Below are positions 38,453 to 47,281 of a DNA stretch of 64,000 nucleotides, in pieces. The notes below the pieces were generated by a model that made no database searches, was not told the origin of the DNA, and saw nothing but the letters and a program-made list of their open reading frames with translations. This stretch comes from Mangrovitalea sediminis (GTDB taxonomy: Bacteria; Pseudomonadota; Gammaproteobacteria; Pseudomonadales; Oleiphilaceae): contig NZ_NTLB01000006.1 in assembly GCF_002514725.1 (NCBI RefSeq), positions 372,001 through 436,000 on the forward strand. Reading direction: 5' to 3'. Each line of letters starts with the position of its first letter. Positions within the stretch are counted from its first letter, which is position 1. The position numbers and the translations under genes were made by a program.

Positions 38453-38759
38453 CCGGATGACCTGCGTAGGACGCTAAATAGCTGTCCCTAGAAGGCATTA
38501 GAACCTTTTCCACGGAATCTGTGGATAACTCTGTTGAAAAAATCGTGGCAAATCCCTCCACCCCTTGGGAGACCGGCCACCCTACAAATTGATCATTTTT
38601 TGATCAACAAAAAATTCCTTTATTTTCAATTAATTAAATTTAGATCAATGATCTTTCATCCTCGCGCCAGAAAATTAACGTGAAAAGCAAAAGGCACCGT
38701 CATTGTGCATAAGAGGCACGAAAAAGTGTCACAAAACAGTGGATAGTCATCCTGCTTTC

Positions 38760-38864
38760 ATGTTAGCGCCGCAGTTTTATACCGCTACTCCCCAAGGGTT
38801 GGCCTTTCATGGCAGCGGGCGGACCTTCATGAAGCTCCCATCGCAGGTAATGCTCGATGATTGA
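38760..38864 (+). CDS. Possible 34-residue peptide ORF
   Basis: An ATG-to-TGA frame that would encode a 34-residue peptide starting MLAPQFYTATPQG and ending VMLDD. It lies in the gene-free region downstream of the ATP-grasp ligase gene, on the opposite strand. No convincing Shine-Dalgarno sequence precedes it, and a frame this short can arise by chance. It is listed only because the adjacent ligase/peptidase pair is predicted to act on a small peptide. I have no homology evidence. Confidence 0.15.
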   Translation: MLAPQFYTATPQGLAFHGSGRTFMKLPSQVMLDD

Positions 38865-38890
38865 GGGTTATAAGCAAAGCACAACCCTCA
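38862..38890. repeat. Inverted repeat TGAGGGTT/AACCCTCA (copy 2)
   Basis: An 8-bp perfect stem with a 13-base loop. The arms are identical to those at 37257-37277. The stop codon of the 34-codon ORF lies in the left arm. Confidence 0.4.
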
Positions 38891-39072
38891 TCGGCCCGGA
38901 GAAGTGCCGTCAAGCGATCAAGATTAGCGGGATAGGATGGATATTGGGCAAGCTTAGCGCCCAATGATGCCGCCCTTGCGACACAGCGGCGCCACAAGGC
39001 TTCAGACCTGCCCTGGCGGGGCAGGTCCGGGTATGGGATGCCGAGCAGTCCGACTGAACAGCCGCCGGACGA

Positions 39073-40578
39073 TCAGCCCTCGCCTTTGCGCTTGGCTTCC
39101 ATACGGGAAAGGAATTCCTGCATGATCAGGGTATACAGCTCACCCCCCAGGAACCGGTCTTCGACACCGGCATCCACATTGGGGTTGTCGTTAACCTCGA
39201 TGACCGCGACCCGGTTTCCCGCCTGCTTGATATCGACACCATACAGACTGTTGCCGATCAGGCGAGTCGCGTTAAGCGCAGCCTGCAGAACATTACGCGG
39301 CACCTCGTAGGTTGGCAGCGTATCGAAGGTCCCACTCTCGGTCTTGTTTTCCTCGTGGTGATAGATCTGCCAGTGATTCTGCGCCATATAGTATTTGCAG
39401 GCGAAAATGGCCCGCCCCCCGAGGACGCCGATTCGCCAGTCATAATCCGTGTACAGATATTCCTGGGCCAGCACCAGGGCCGACTGCTTGAACAACTCCT
39501 TGAGCGCAGCCTTGAGCTGCTCCTCATTTTCGGCCTTGACCACACCCCGGGAAAAGGAACCGTCCGGAATCTTGACCACCACAGGGAAACCGAGCGCCTC
39601 TGCAGCCTCCCTAGCCGCATGTTTGTGGTCCTTGGACAGAATCAATGTCCTGGGCGTCGGTACCTTGTTGTTCTTCAGCAGGTCCGCCAGGAACACCTTA
39701 TTGGTGCAGCGCAAAATAGAAACGGGATCGTCGATGACCACCAGACCTTCCGCTTCTGCCTTGCGGGCGAAACGGTAGGTATGATGATCGATGGCCGTGG
39801 TTTCGCGAATGAAGAGACCATCGTATTCCGGCAACCGCACGTAGTCCTTGCGGGTGATAATGTCGACATCGATGCCCAGCTTGCGGCCCGCCCGGACGAA
39901 ACGCCCCAGCGCCACCCGATCACTCGGCGGCAACGCCTCCTGTGGATCGACAAGCATCGCGAGGTCATAACGATAACGACGGCGCGACCGCGGTTTGCGC
40001 CAGACGATACGACTGAAGCGATCGAGCGATGAGGCAAAAAGGTCTTGTTCCTTTTCGCTCAGATCCGCCGGTGAAATCGGTTTCAGCGATTCGATCTGCC
40101 AGGTTTTACGGCGCTGGAAGACAACTTCGAGGATCGGAGACGGAAAATGCTCGAAGAGCGCACGAGCAACCGGTTTGAGTTCCGCATAGGCTGTGGTGCC
40201 AAAGAAGGAGCGCACCCGAACCTGATCATGCTCGCCATGCCCCTCACCGGCAAAATCCCCGGAGGAGGCAGCTTGGTCCAGCCAGGCCACGACGTCCTTT
40301 TCCAGGTCTTCCAGTTGCAGTGAAAACAATCCTTTTCGTCGCAGGTCATTCAGCGTCATCACCGATGGCACCACGTGGTGGCCTCGGGCTTCCGCCAGCA
40401 AAGAGCAGTAATACCCCTTACTCAGGTAACGGGCACACTGGCAAAGATTGATCACTCGCACGCGACTACCGGGCGAGCTGGCAAACTGCACGTAGTCCTC
40501 GAACGTCAGAACATCCTCGCTCGGGTAATAAGGCGCCCAATCCTTGACACGATCCACCACAATCAACAGTCGAGACAT
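39073..40578 (-). CDS. RimK-family ATP-grasp ligase with extra N-terminal (RLAN-type) domain
   Basis: A 501-residue predicted amide/peptide ligase. Residues about 1-150 (MSRLLIVVDRVKDWAPYYP, LCQCARYLSKGYYCSLLAEA) form an extra domain of the kind named RimK-like ATP-grasp N-terminal. The C-terminal half is the ATP-grasp core: VPTPRTLILSKD, FPVVVKIPDGSFSRGVVKA, LVLAQEYLYTDYDWRIGVLG and the Mg-binding VIEVNDNPNVDAGVED. The family joins amino acids to a carboxylate using ATP. It is divergent from the GNAT-peptidase gene, a pairing recorded for this domain. The acceptor is unknown. Confidence 0.85.
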   Translation of the reverse strand: MSRLLIVVDRVKDWAPYYPSEDVLTFEDYVQFASSPGSRVRVINLCQCARYLSKGYYCSLLAEARGHHVVPSVMTLNDLRRKGLFSLQLEDLEKDVVAWLDQAASSGDFAGEGHGEHDQVRVRSFFGTTAYAELKPVARALFEHFPSPILEVVFQRRKTWQIESLKPISPADLSEKEQDLFASSLDRFSRIVWRKPRSRRRYRYDLAMLVDPQEALPPSDRVALGRFVRAGRKLGIDVDIITRKDYVRLPEYDGLFIRETTAIDHHTYRFARKAEAEGLVVIDDPVSILRCTNKVFLADLLKNNKVPTPRTLILSKDHKHAAREAAEALGFPVVVKIPDGSFSRGVVKAENEEQLKAALKELFKQSALVLAQEYLYTDYDWRIGVLGGRAIFACKYYMAQNHWQIYHHEENKTESGTFDTLPTYEVPRNVLQAALNATRLIGNSLYGVDIKQAGNRVAVIEVNDNPNVDAGVEDRFLGGELYTLIMQEFLSRMEAKRKGEG

Positions 40579-40827
40579 GACTCAGCCTACCTGTCCTTGA
40601 TAATCATCGGAGCAAACGAAGCGCAACATACGCTTGCATCGCACCCCACACAATGCTCACATGGTTGCGGATTCTACGCATCTGAAAACCCTGGCGGTTC
40701 TCCGGCCCGGAGCCATAATGAGCGCCGCCTTCAGCGCCAGTTTAACCCAGCATAGCGTGCGCTTCTGCGAGAGTCCTGTGAAGTGTTGAAAACAGGCAAA
40801 TAACGTATTTCAGGATACCCATTCCGC

Positions 40828-41937
40828 ATGAGCAACATCAGTTTCCGATCCGCCGAACCGGCCGACATCGATGCCTTGGTGAAACTGGAAAACACCTGTT
40901 TCAGCGAGGACCGGATTTCTCGCCGCAGTTTCCGCCGTTTCATCGAAATGCCTCGGGACCTATTGATTGTTGCGCTCGACGCTGAGCGCCTTGTCGGCTA
41001 CTGCCTGGTGTTCATGCACAACGCTACACGACTGGCTCGCATCTATTCCATTGCGATCGACCCCGAATGCCGCGGTCAGGGCCTCGGTGAGCGCCTGCTC
41101 CGCGAAAGCGAACACAACGCCGCCGAAGCCGGTCGCATTGTCATGCGACTGGAAGTGCGTCGCGACAATGCCAGCGCCATTGCCCTTTACCGTCGCCTGG
41201 GCTACCGCCAGTTCGGTACCTACCGCGACTACTATGCCGACCATGAAGACGCGCTGCGATTTGAAAAGCGCATTCTGTTCTACGCGCCGACCGACCGCTT
41301 TCCCAATGTGCCCTACTACCCGCAGACGACCGACTTCACCTGTGGACCGGCGGCGCTCATGATGGCCATGGCCGCACTCTGTGATGACCGCAACCTTTCG
41401 ACGCTGGAGGAATTGCGCATCTGGCGGGAAGCCACCACGATTTTCATGCTGTCGGGCCACGGCGGCTGCGGCCCCCATGGACTCGCGCTGGCAGCCTGGC
41501 ACCGTGGCTTCCGGGTCACAATGCATGTTTCCCAGGACGGCCCACTGTTTCTCGATACCGTCCGCGCCGAAAACAAGAAGCGCGTGCTGGAACTCGTCCA
41601 CCAGGAATTCCTGGCAGAGCTGAGCGAAACCGGCGTCCAGGTCCAATACAACCCCGTGACGCTGGAAATCATCGAGAAGGCGCTTATTGAGGGGCGGATA
41701 CCCGTCATTCTGATCAGCACCTGGCAGTTGAACCGAAGCCGGGTCCCCCACTGGGTGACGGTCTGCGCCATCGACAGCCAGTTCATCTATCTGCACGATC
41801 CCGAAGTCGACGTCGAGGAAGGCGAAACCATTGCTGACAAGCAATACCTGCCGATAGATCGCGCCGTCTTCGAACGCATGGCCCGTTATGGACAGCAAAC
41901 CCTGCAGGCCGCGGTGATCGTCGGTGAAAAACGCTGA
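40828..41937 (+). CDS. GNAT acetyltransferase fused to a papain/C39-like cysteine peptidase
   Basis: A 369-residue fusion. Residues 1-150 are a GNAT domain of RimI type: YSIAIDPECRGQGLGERLLR (acetyl-CoA motif), NASAIALYRRLGYRQFG. Residues about 155-369 are a papain-like peptidase. The likely nucleophile is C172 in TDFTCGPAALMMAMA, with His H308 in PHWVTVCAID and Asp D324 in LHDPEVD. There is no signal peptide, so it acts in the cytoplasm. It is divergent from the RimK-type ligase with 249 bases between. The pair is predicted, not shown, to make, acetylate and trim a small peptide. Confidence 0.88.
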   Translation: MSNISFRSAEPADIDALVKLENTCFSEDRISRRSFRRFIEMPRDLLIVALDAERLVGYCLVFMHNATRLARIYSIAIDPECRGQGLGERLLRESEHNAAEAGRIVMRLEVRRDNASAIALYRRLGYRQFGTYRDYYADHEDALRFEKRILFYAPTDRFPNVPYYPQTTDFTCGPAALMMAMAALCDDRNLSTLEELRIWREATTIFMLSGHGGCGPHGLALAAWHRGFRVTMHVSQDGPLFLDTVRAENKKRVLELVHQEFLAELSETGVQVQYNPVTLEIIEKALIEGRIPVILISTWQLNRSRVPHWVTVCAIDSQFIYLHDPEVDVEEGETIADKQYLPIDRAVFERMARYGQQTLQAAVIVGEKR

Positions 41938-42132
41938 CCCAAACCGGCAGCGCCCTTGGCATTTTGTGACGCCCGTCTCGGACCGGATGCCAACTGAAGA
42001 TTACTGTTTGTTAACCTCTTGGGAGGAAATCTTCAACCCGGAAAGCCGAACCGTAATTCGATTCTATAAAAAATAAAATACTATAACGAAAACAAAGAGA
42101 TGGGACACAAGATCCTGTCCAAGGGAACAACG

Positions 42133-43164
42133 ATGAAAGGCCTGAAAGTGCTGTGTCTTGCAGTAAGCATGACGGCAGTGAGTTCTGTGGCGCGCGCCGA
42201 GTTCCGGCCACTGGACGATGCAGCCTTGCGGGGCATGACCGGCCAGGCCGGTATCACCGTCGAACTGCAGACCGAACTCAGTATGGGAAAGCTCGCCTAT
42301 CAGGATCAGGGCTATCTCTCGATCAACAATGTGCACCTATCGGGAATGAATGGCGGTCCGCTGGATAACGTGCGGCTCAAGCTTGATATTGCCGGCCAGG
42401 GGGAAATCCTGCCCTATGGCTTTTCCGATCTTGCCTATTTAGGCTCTCAGGGGACGCTCAGCGCCAGTAACCCCGACGTCGCCGCCGCCATGCAGCAAAC
42501 GGCTGTAACGGACTCCAGCGGCAACGTGATAGGGTACGGGAAACAGCTCAACGGTGGCGACCTGGCCATCCGTATCGATCCGACCAATATCGGCGACCCG
42601 ACAAACGTCAACGACTACCTGACCGCGATCGACTTTGGCCTGAGTATCGGCTCCATCACGGTCAGCAGCCAGGGTCAGGGCGCCTTTACCAACAGCGGCA
42701 CCAACCTGTTCTCGAACATCAACATCAAGGGCTACCTTGGGCCAACCGACATTATCGTCCACAACAACGGTGACGGGGAGCACGCTTCACTGCCCAACGG
42801 CACCAAGCTGGGTGACTCCAACGTTGAATTCGACACCCACTTCAAGATCACCGACATGAGCCTGAACTGGGATCATTCCGATGTCCTGCTGGTTTTCAAC
42901 CTGGCCAACGTCGGTATCGAAGGCATGACCATCGACAACTCCCGCGGCAACGATACGGCCGGCAGTTTCGGCTTTGCCAGCGCCAGCATGAAGGTCGCGC
43001 GTGCGACGACAGCCGCCGGCCAGAATGCCCTGGCGATTTACGATGCCAATTTCCGGGCGGATATCAGCATGCCCGTCTTCCGGGTCGGCGGCGTCAATAT
43101 TGGCAGCGTCAATTTCACCGACTTCGTCGTCGACAACACCAATTTGGTCGTTTACGGCCACTAG
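42133..43164 (+). CDS. Secreted DUF6160-like protein
   Basis: A 343-residue exported protein. The signal peptide is about 1-22 (LKVLCLAVSMTAVSSVARA). The mature start EFRPLDDAALRGMTGQAGIT is the D-x-x-L-x-x-x-TGQAG motif of a family found in Pseudomonas and Marinobacter relatives. The rest is Gly/Asn/Asp-rich beta sequence (NNVHLSGMNGGPLDNVRL, IDFGLSIGSITVSSQGQGAF). It suggests a surface or extracellular beta-solenoid. The ATG at 42133 follows AAGGGAAC. It stands alone. Family name given from memory; role unknown. Confidence 0.65.
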   Translation: MKGLKVLCLAVSMTAVSSVARAEFRPLDDAALRGMTGQAGITVELQTELSMGKLAYQDQGYLSINNVHLSGMNGGPLDNVRLKLDIAGQGEILPYGFSDLAYLGSQGTLSASNPDVAAAMQQTAVTDSSGNVIGYGKQLNGGDLAIRIDPTNIGDPTNVNDYLTAIDFGLSIGSITVSSQGQGAFTNSGTNLFSNINIKGYLGPTDIIVHNNGDGEHASLPNGTKLGDSNVEFDTHFKITDMSLNWDHSDVLLVFNLANVGIEGMTIDNSRGNDTAGSFGFASASMKVARATTAAGQNALAIYDANFRADISMPVFRVGGVNIGSVNFTDFVVDNTNLVVYGH

Positions 43165-43185
43165 GTATGAGGATAGAGGGAGCGG

Positions 43186-43605
43186 TTATCCAACCCCTTC
43201 TCCATGGCGCCGCTTCATCTGCAGACCTCTTAGCGCGCCCCCCGCAAATCCCGCCAACGGACTGGAAAAGAGTATCAGCAAGCTGACGCTGCTGGCGCCC
43301 TCTGCCTGGGCGCCATGCATCAACGTATAGATCCCGATAATGATATAGAGAAACGATGAGAGCGCGCCGCTGAGCCATTCGCGACCTGGCGCCAGGAGGG
43401 CGGCGACGAATCCACCGAGAACCGGGGCCAGCCACCCAAGGCCGCACTGCAACACCAGCAGCACTGCACTCGATCCGATAGCCGCCTGAACGGCGTCGTT
43501 CAGGCGGTCCGGTGCTACCGTTTCAAGGTGGTGGGAAGCGATCACGTAGGACACCAGCGGCATCGACAGCAGGTTGCTGGCAACGATACCGGTCAGCGCC
43601 CCCAT
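43186..43605 (-). CDS. Small inner-membrane protein of unknown function
   Basis: A 139-residue protein with about four hydrophobic helices (LTGIVASNLLSMPLVSYVIA; AIGSSAVLLVLQCGLGWLAP; ALSSFLYIIIGIYTLM; VSLLILFSSPLAGFAGGAL) and a basic C-terminus (RGLQMKRRHGEG). I do not recognise the family. AAAGGTG precedes the ATG. It is 26 bases downstream of the TIGR02647 gene on the same strand, probably in one transcript with it. Confidence 0.65.
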   Translation of the reverse strand: MGALTGIVASNLLSMPLVSYVIASHHLETVAPDRLNDAVQAAIGSSAVLLVLQCGLGWLAPVLGGFVAALLAPGREWLSGALSSFLYIIIGIYTLMHGAQAEGASSVSLLILFSSPLAGFAGGALRGLQMKRRHGEGVG

Positions 43606-43631
43606 CAGAACACCTTTACCCGCTGAAGACC

Positions 43632-43880
43632 TCAGGGCTCAGTGCCTCCAGACGTCAGGATGGTGATCAGGGCCTGTGCATGCTCGGCGGCATCTTGTCC
43701 GAGCCCGGTGAGATACCCCCCATCCGGCTGGGTTATGAGCCCTTTTTCGAAAAGGCGTTGCGCTGCCGACACCGATGAGGGTTCGGCGGTAGAGTGGACT
43801 TTAAGGCCTTCCTGGGTATTGGCGGGATCGAACAACAGCAGCATGTGCAGTTCGTCTACCAGATCGGAAGATAGCATCAT
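43632..43880 (-). CDS. TIGR02647 family small protein
   Basis: An 82-residue soluble protein matching TIGR02647: ELHMLLLFDPANTQEGLKVH, AAQRLFEKGLITQPDGGYLT, LGQDAAEHAQALITIL. The second half resembles a winged-helix turn (RLFEKGLIT..DGGYLT..G). The family is often labelled DNA-binding, without proof that I know of. It lies between corA and a small membrane protein gene, all on the minus strand. Confidence 0.8.
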   Translation of the reverse strand: MMLSSDLVDELHMLLLFDPANTQEGLKVHSTAEPSSVSAAQRLFEKGLITQPDGGYLTGLGQDAAEHAQALITILTSGGTEP

Positions 43881-43925
43881 AGGGCAGCATCCTGTAAAAG
43901 GTCGGCAAAACGGGGCTATGCCCCG

Positions 43926-45002
43926 TCAAATCCAGCGCTGTCTGCGGAAGTACCACAACAGGCCGGCGGTAATCAGCAACATCAGGCCCCAAACCAGAGG
44001 ATAGCCGTAATACCAATGTAATTCCGGCATCGCCCAGGGGCTCTTGTCGTTACTGAAATTCATCCCGTACACCCCAACGATAAAGGTCAACGGGATAAAG
44101 ATGGTCGCAATAATGGTCAACACCCGCATAATATCGTTTGTGCGATTGCTGATACTGGAAAGGTAGACGTCCAGCATGCTGGTTGCCATGTCGCGAAAGG
44201 ATTCCAGCAGATCCATGATCTGGATGCAGTGATCGTAGCAGTCTCTGAGATAAACGTGGGTATCTTCATGGATCACGCTATCCTCAAGGCGTAGCAAGGC
44301 GTTGATTACCTCCCGTTGCGGCCACAGCATTCGCCGCAGCAACAACAGCTCCCGCTTGACCCCATGAATCCAGGACAGGGTGCCCTGATCCGGCTTGACC
44401 AGCAGTTCCTCCTCAAGGTCCTCGATCTCGTCACCGAAGGCTTCCAACACCGGGAATGCCTCATCGATCACCAGATCCAGAAGCGCGTAGAGCAGATAAT
44501 CCACACCCCGGCTACGAAGCCGCCCACTACCCGACAAGCGCAAACGCCTGCGCACCGGCTCGAACGGGTCGGTATCGCTGGGGCAGAAGCAGATGATGTA
44601 GTTGTCACCGACAAAGAAGCTCATCTGCTGGGTCCTGACGATGCGATCTCTATACACCGGCAGGGTCATGATCACGAACAACTGATCGCCAAAGGTATCG
44701 ACCTTGGGACGTTGCCCGGTGTTGAGCACATCTTCCAGCGCCAGGTCATGGAGTTGAAACTGGGCCCCGAGACTTTTCAGCATCTCGGGGTCTGGTGTGC
44801 CATTGACCTGGATCCAGGTTCTCGATTCCCTGCCCAGAAACCGGCAACAGTCCGCCACACTGACCAGTTCCCGCTCTTCGAAGGTTTCGTCCGTATAGTC
44901 GATCAGACGAATGCTCAGGGGTTGATGGGCTGTCTCTGCCGGCACACTCAGGGTGCCGGGCGCGGTACCAGGCGGATGATAGCTCTTACCGAAGTACGCC
45001 AT
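43926..45002 (-). CDS. corA: CorA-family magnesium/cobalt transporter
   Basis: A 358-residue pentameric ion channel. A large N-terminal cytoplasmic domain (GTLSVPAETAHQPLSIRLID onward) leads to a long helix (LESFRDMATSMLDVYLSSIS) and two C-terminal membrane helices with the selectivity signature IVGVYGMNFS (GMN). The C-terminal tail is basic (WYFRRQRWI). The frame stays open up to a TTG overlapping the uvrB stop. The ATG at 45002 with AAGGAGA upstream (12-base spacing) gives a normal start, MAYFGKSYHPPG. Confidence 0.92.
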   Translation of the reverse strand: MAYFGKSYHPPGTAPGTLSVPAETAHQPLSIRLIDYTDETFEERELVSVADCCRFLGRESRTWIQVNGTPDPEMLKSLGAQFQLHDLALEDVLNTGQRPKVDTFGDQLFVIMTLPVYRDRIVRTQQMSFFVGDNYIICFCPSDTDPFEPVRRRLRLSGSGRLRSRGVDYLLYALLDLVIDEAFPVLEAFGDEIEDLEEELLVKPDQGTLSWIHGVKRELLLLRRMLWPQREVINALLRLEDSVIHEDTHVYLRDCYDHCIQIMDLLESFRDMATSMLDVYLSSISNRTNDIMRVLTIIATIFIPLTFIVGVYGMNFSNDKSPWAMPELHWYYGYPLVWGLMLLITAGLLWYFRRQRWI

Positions 45003-45073
45003 AGGGACAGATTTCTCCTTGTTATCTTGAACATGCAGAATACTGCAGGCCTGACATACTCCCGGCCCGGTGA

Positions 45074-47086
45074 TCAACCTGCCCGCAAAGTCGCTTCCTT
45101 CAGGGCGATAATATCGTCACGCAATCGTGCCGCCTTCTCGAATTCGAGGTTGGAGGCGGCCTGATACATCTCGTCCTCCAGACGTTCGATATCCTTCAGC
45201 ATCTCCTGCGGCGACCTCCCCTCGGTAACGACACCATAGCCGCTTGCGGGTTCCGCGACCCGCTGTTGCGCCCGCTCGGAGCGCCGGCGGCCCGGGATGG
45301 CCCCTTCCATGATATCCGTGACTTTCTTGACCAGCCCCGTTGGCGTAATGCCATGCTTGATATTGTGCTCCATCTGGCGAGCCCGGCGCCGTTCGGTTTC
45401 ATCCAGGGCACGCTGCATGGAGCCGGTAATCTTGTCGCCATAAAGGATCGCCATCCCGTTGATATTACGGGCTGCCCGGCCGATGGTCTGGATCAGCGAA
45501 CGCTCGGAGCGCAGGAAGCCTTCCTTGTCGGCATCGAGAATGGCCACCAGCGATACTTCGGGCATATCCAGGCCTTCCCGCAGCAGGTTGATACCGACCA
45601 GTACGTCGAACTCCCCCCGCCGCAGATCGCGAATAATTTCCACGCGCTCGACAGTATCGATATCGGAATGCAGGTAGCGCACACGGATGTTGTGCTCCTG
45701 CAGGAAGTCGGTGAGGTCTTCTGCCATCCGCTTGGTCAGGGTGGTCACCAAAACCCGTTCGTTGACCTCGACCCGTTTGTGGATTTCCGACAGCAAGTCG
45801 TCCACCTGGGTCGTTGCCGGGCGCACTTCGATCGTGGGATCGAGCAAACCGGTAGGCCGTACCACCTGCTCAACCACCTGCCCGGCATGTTCCGCCTCGT
45901 AGGGACCCGGCGTGGCCGACACAAAGATCATCTGCGGCGCAATGGCTTCCCATTCATCGAAGCGCATGGGACGGTTATCCAGTGCCGACGGCAGGCGGAA
46001 ACCGTATTCCACCAGCGTTTCCTTACGCGAACGGTCACCCCGGTACATAGCACCGATCTGCGGGATGGTGACATGGGATTCGTCCACCACCAACAGGGCA
46101 TCCGGCGGCAGGTAATCGAACAGCGTGGGCGGCGGTTCGCCCGGCTTACGGCCAGACAGGTAGCGGGAGTAGTTTTCGATGCCGTTGCAGTACCCCAGTT
46201 CCAGCATCATCTCCACATCGTAGCGGGTCCGCTCTTCCAGCCGCTGAGCCTCAACCAGTTTATTGTTGGCCCTGAGTGTTTCCAGCCGTTCCGCCAGCTC
46301 AGCCTTGATGTTTTCGGTCGCATCCAGAATCGTCTGGCGCGGAGTGACATAGTGGCTCTTGGGATAGATCGTCACCCGCGGCACACGCCGCGAAACCTCG
46401 CCGGTTAGCGGGTCAAAATGACTGAGGTTTTCGACTTCATCGTCGAACAGCTCGATGCGAATGGCTTCCCTATCCGATTCCGCCGGGAAAACGTCTATAA
46501 CATCGCCACGAACGCGATAGGTCGCACGGTGCAACTCCACGTCATTTCGCGTGTACTGCAACTCAGCAAGACGCTTCAGGATAAAACGCTGATCGATCTG
46601 GTCGCCGCGGTCCAGGTGCAGCATCATCTTCAGGTAGGACTGGGGGTCACCCAGGCCGTAAATGGAGGAAACGGTCGCCACAATAATGGCATCGCGGCGT
46701 TCCAGCAGGGCCTTGGTCGCAGAGAGCCGCATCTGTTCTATGTGTTCATTGATGGACGCGTCCTTCTCGATGAAGGTATCCGACGAGGGCACATAGGCTT
46801 CCGGCTGGTAATAATCGTAATAGGAAACGAAATACTCCACCGCATTATCGGGGAAGAACTCCTTGAACTCCCCGTAAAGCTGCGCGGCCAGCGTCTTGTT
46901 ATGGGCCATGACGATCGTCGGCCGCTGCATGGCCTGAATCACATTGGCAATGGTGAAGGTCTTACCGGACCCGGTCACCCCCAGCAGCGTTTGGTGGGCC
47001 AGGCCGGACTCCAGACCCTCGACCAGTTCGGCGATCGCCGTTGGCTGATCACCGGCGGGCGCGTACCCGGAATTCACCTTGAACAT
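45074..47086 (-). CDS. uvrB: UvrABC system protein B
   Basis: A 670-residue helicase-like damage-verification subunit of nucleotide excision repair. Walker A is GVTGSGKT (36-43), the beta-hairpin region carries [20 protein letters not shown], and helicase motifs include [20 protein letters not shown] and the QTIGRAARN box. The C-terminal UVR domain ([20 protein letters not shown]) binds UvrC and UvrA. Full length. It is divergent from the aminotransferase gene with 195 bases between, the same pairing as in Pseudomonas. A putative LexA site could not be identified with confidence. Confidence 0.97.
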   Translation of the reverse strand: MFKVNSGYAPAGDQPTAIAELVEGLESGLAHQTLLGVTGSGKTFTIANVIQAMQRPTIVMAHNKTLAAQLYGEFKEFFPDNAVEYFVSYYDYYQPEAYVPSSDTFIEKDASINEHIEQMRLSATKALLERRDAIIVATVSSIYGLGDPQSYLKMMLHLDRGDQIDQRFILKRLAELQYTRNDVELHRATYRVRGDVIDVFPAESDREAIRIELFDDEVENLSHFDPLTGEVSRRVPRVTIYPKSHYVTPRQTILDATENIKAELAERLETLRANNKLVEAQRLEERTRYDVEMMLELGYCNGIENYSRYLSGRKPGEPPPTLFDYLPPDALLVVDESHVTIPQIGAMYRGDRSRKETLVEYGFRLPSALDNRPMRFDEWEAIAPQMIFVSATPGPYEAEHAGQVVEQVVRPTGLLDPTIEVRPATTQVDDLLSEIHKRVEVNERVLVTTLTKRMAEDLTDFLQEHNIRVRYLHSDIDTVERVEIIRDLRRGEFDVLVGINLLREGLDMPEVSLVAILDADKEGFLRSERSLIQTIGRAARNINGMAILYGDKITGSMQRALDETERRRARQMEHNIKHGITPTGLVKKVTDIMEGAIPGRRRSERAQQRVAEPASGYGVVTEGRSPQEMLKDIERLEDEMYQAASNLEFEKAARLRDDIIALKEATLRAG

Positions 47087-47281
47087 CGACGGTTCTACCT
47101 CTCGGAATCGGCGTTGGCGATTTATCCTCCTGTCAGCTCATCCTTTCGGCCAACAAGGAAGGACGATTACTTATCGCCCAAACTGCGTCATGGTAACATT
47201 GTCACGGTGGGACTGCCGCTGGAGCCGACCAGCGTTTTTCCTTCCACAATCACAGGCCTGCTACCATCAAGGAGCGCTAGT

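Larger units (their letters stand above)
38409..39072. other. 664-base gene-free region between pyrD and the ATP-grasp gene
   Basis: This is the largest gap in the window. It holds, in order: the pyrD promoter; a DnaA-box match TGTGGATAA (38520-38528); a palindrome TTGATCA-TTTTT-TGATCAA (38589-38607); an AT-rich run (38600-38642); a second palindrome AGATCAATGATCT (38642-38654); another DnaA-box match TGTGCATAA (38704-38712); a 34-codon ORF (38760-38864); and stem-loops at 38862-38890, 38943-38965 and 39005-39027. It could encode a small RNA or bind DnaA. Nothing here is a recognised family. Confidence 0.45.

Noticed and set aside
38409-39072. Chromosomal replication origin oriC
   Set aside because: There is no dnaA, dnaN, gidA or rpmH nearby, only two exact-type DnaA boxes, and highly expressed genes on both sides (rpsA, pnt) lie on the same strand rather than diverging.
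46418-47281. Long in-frame extension upstream of the class I aminotransferase
   Set aside because: It runs antisense through uvrB; the TTG behind AAGGAG at 47282 gives the normal family length.
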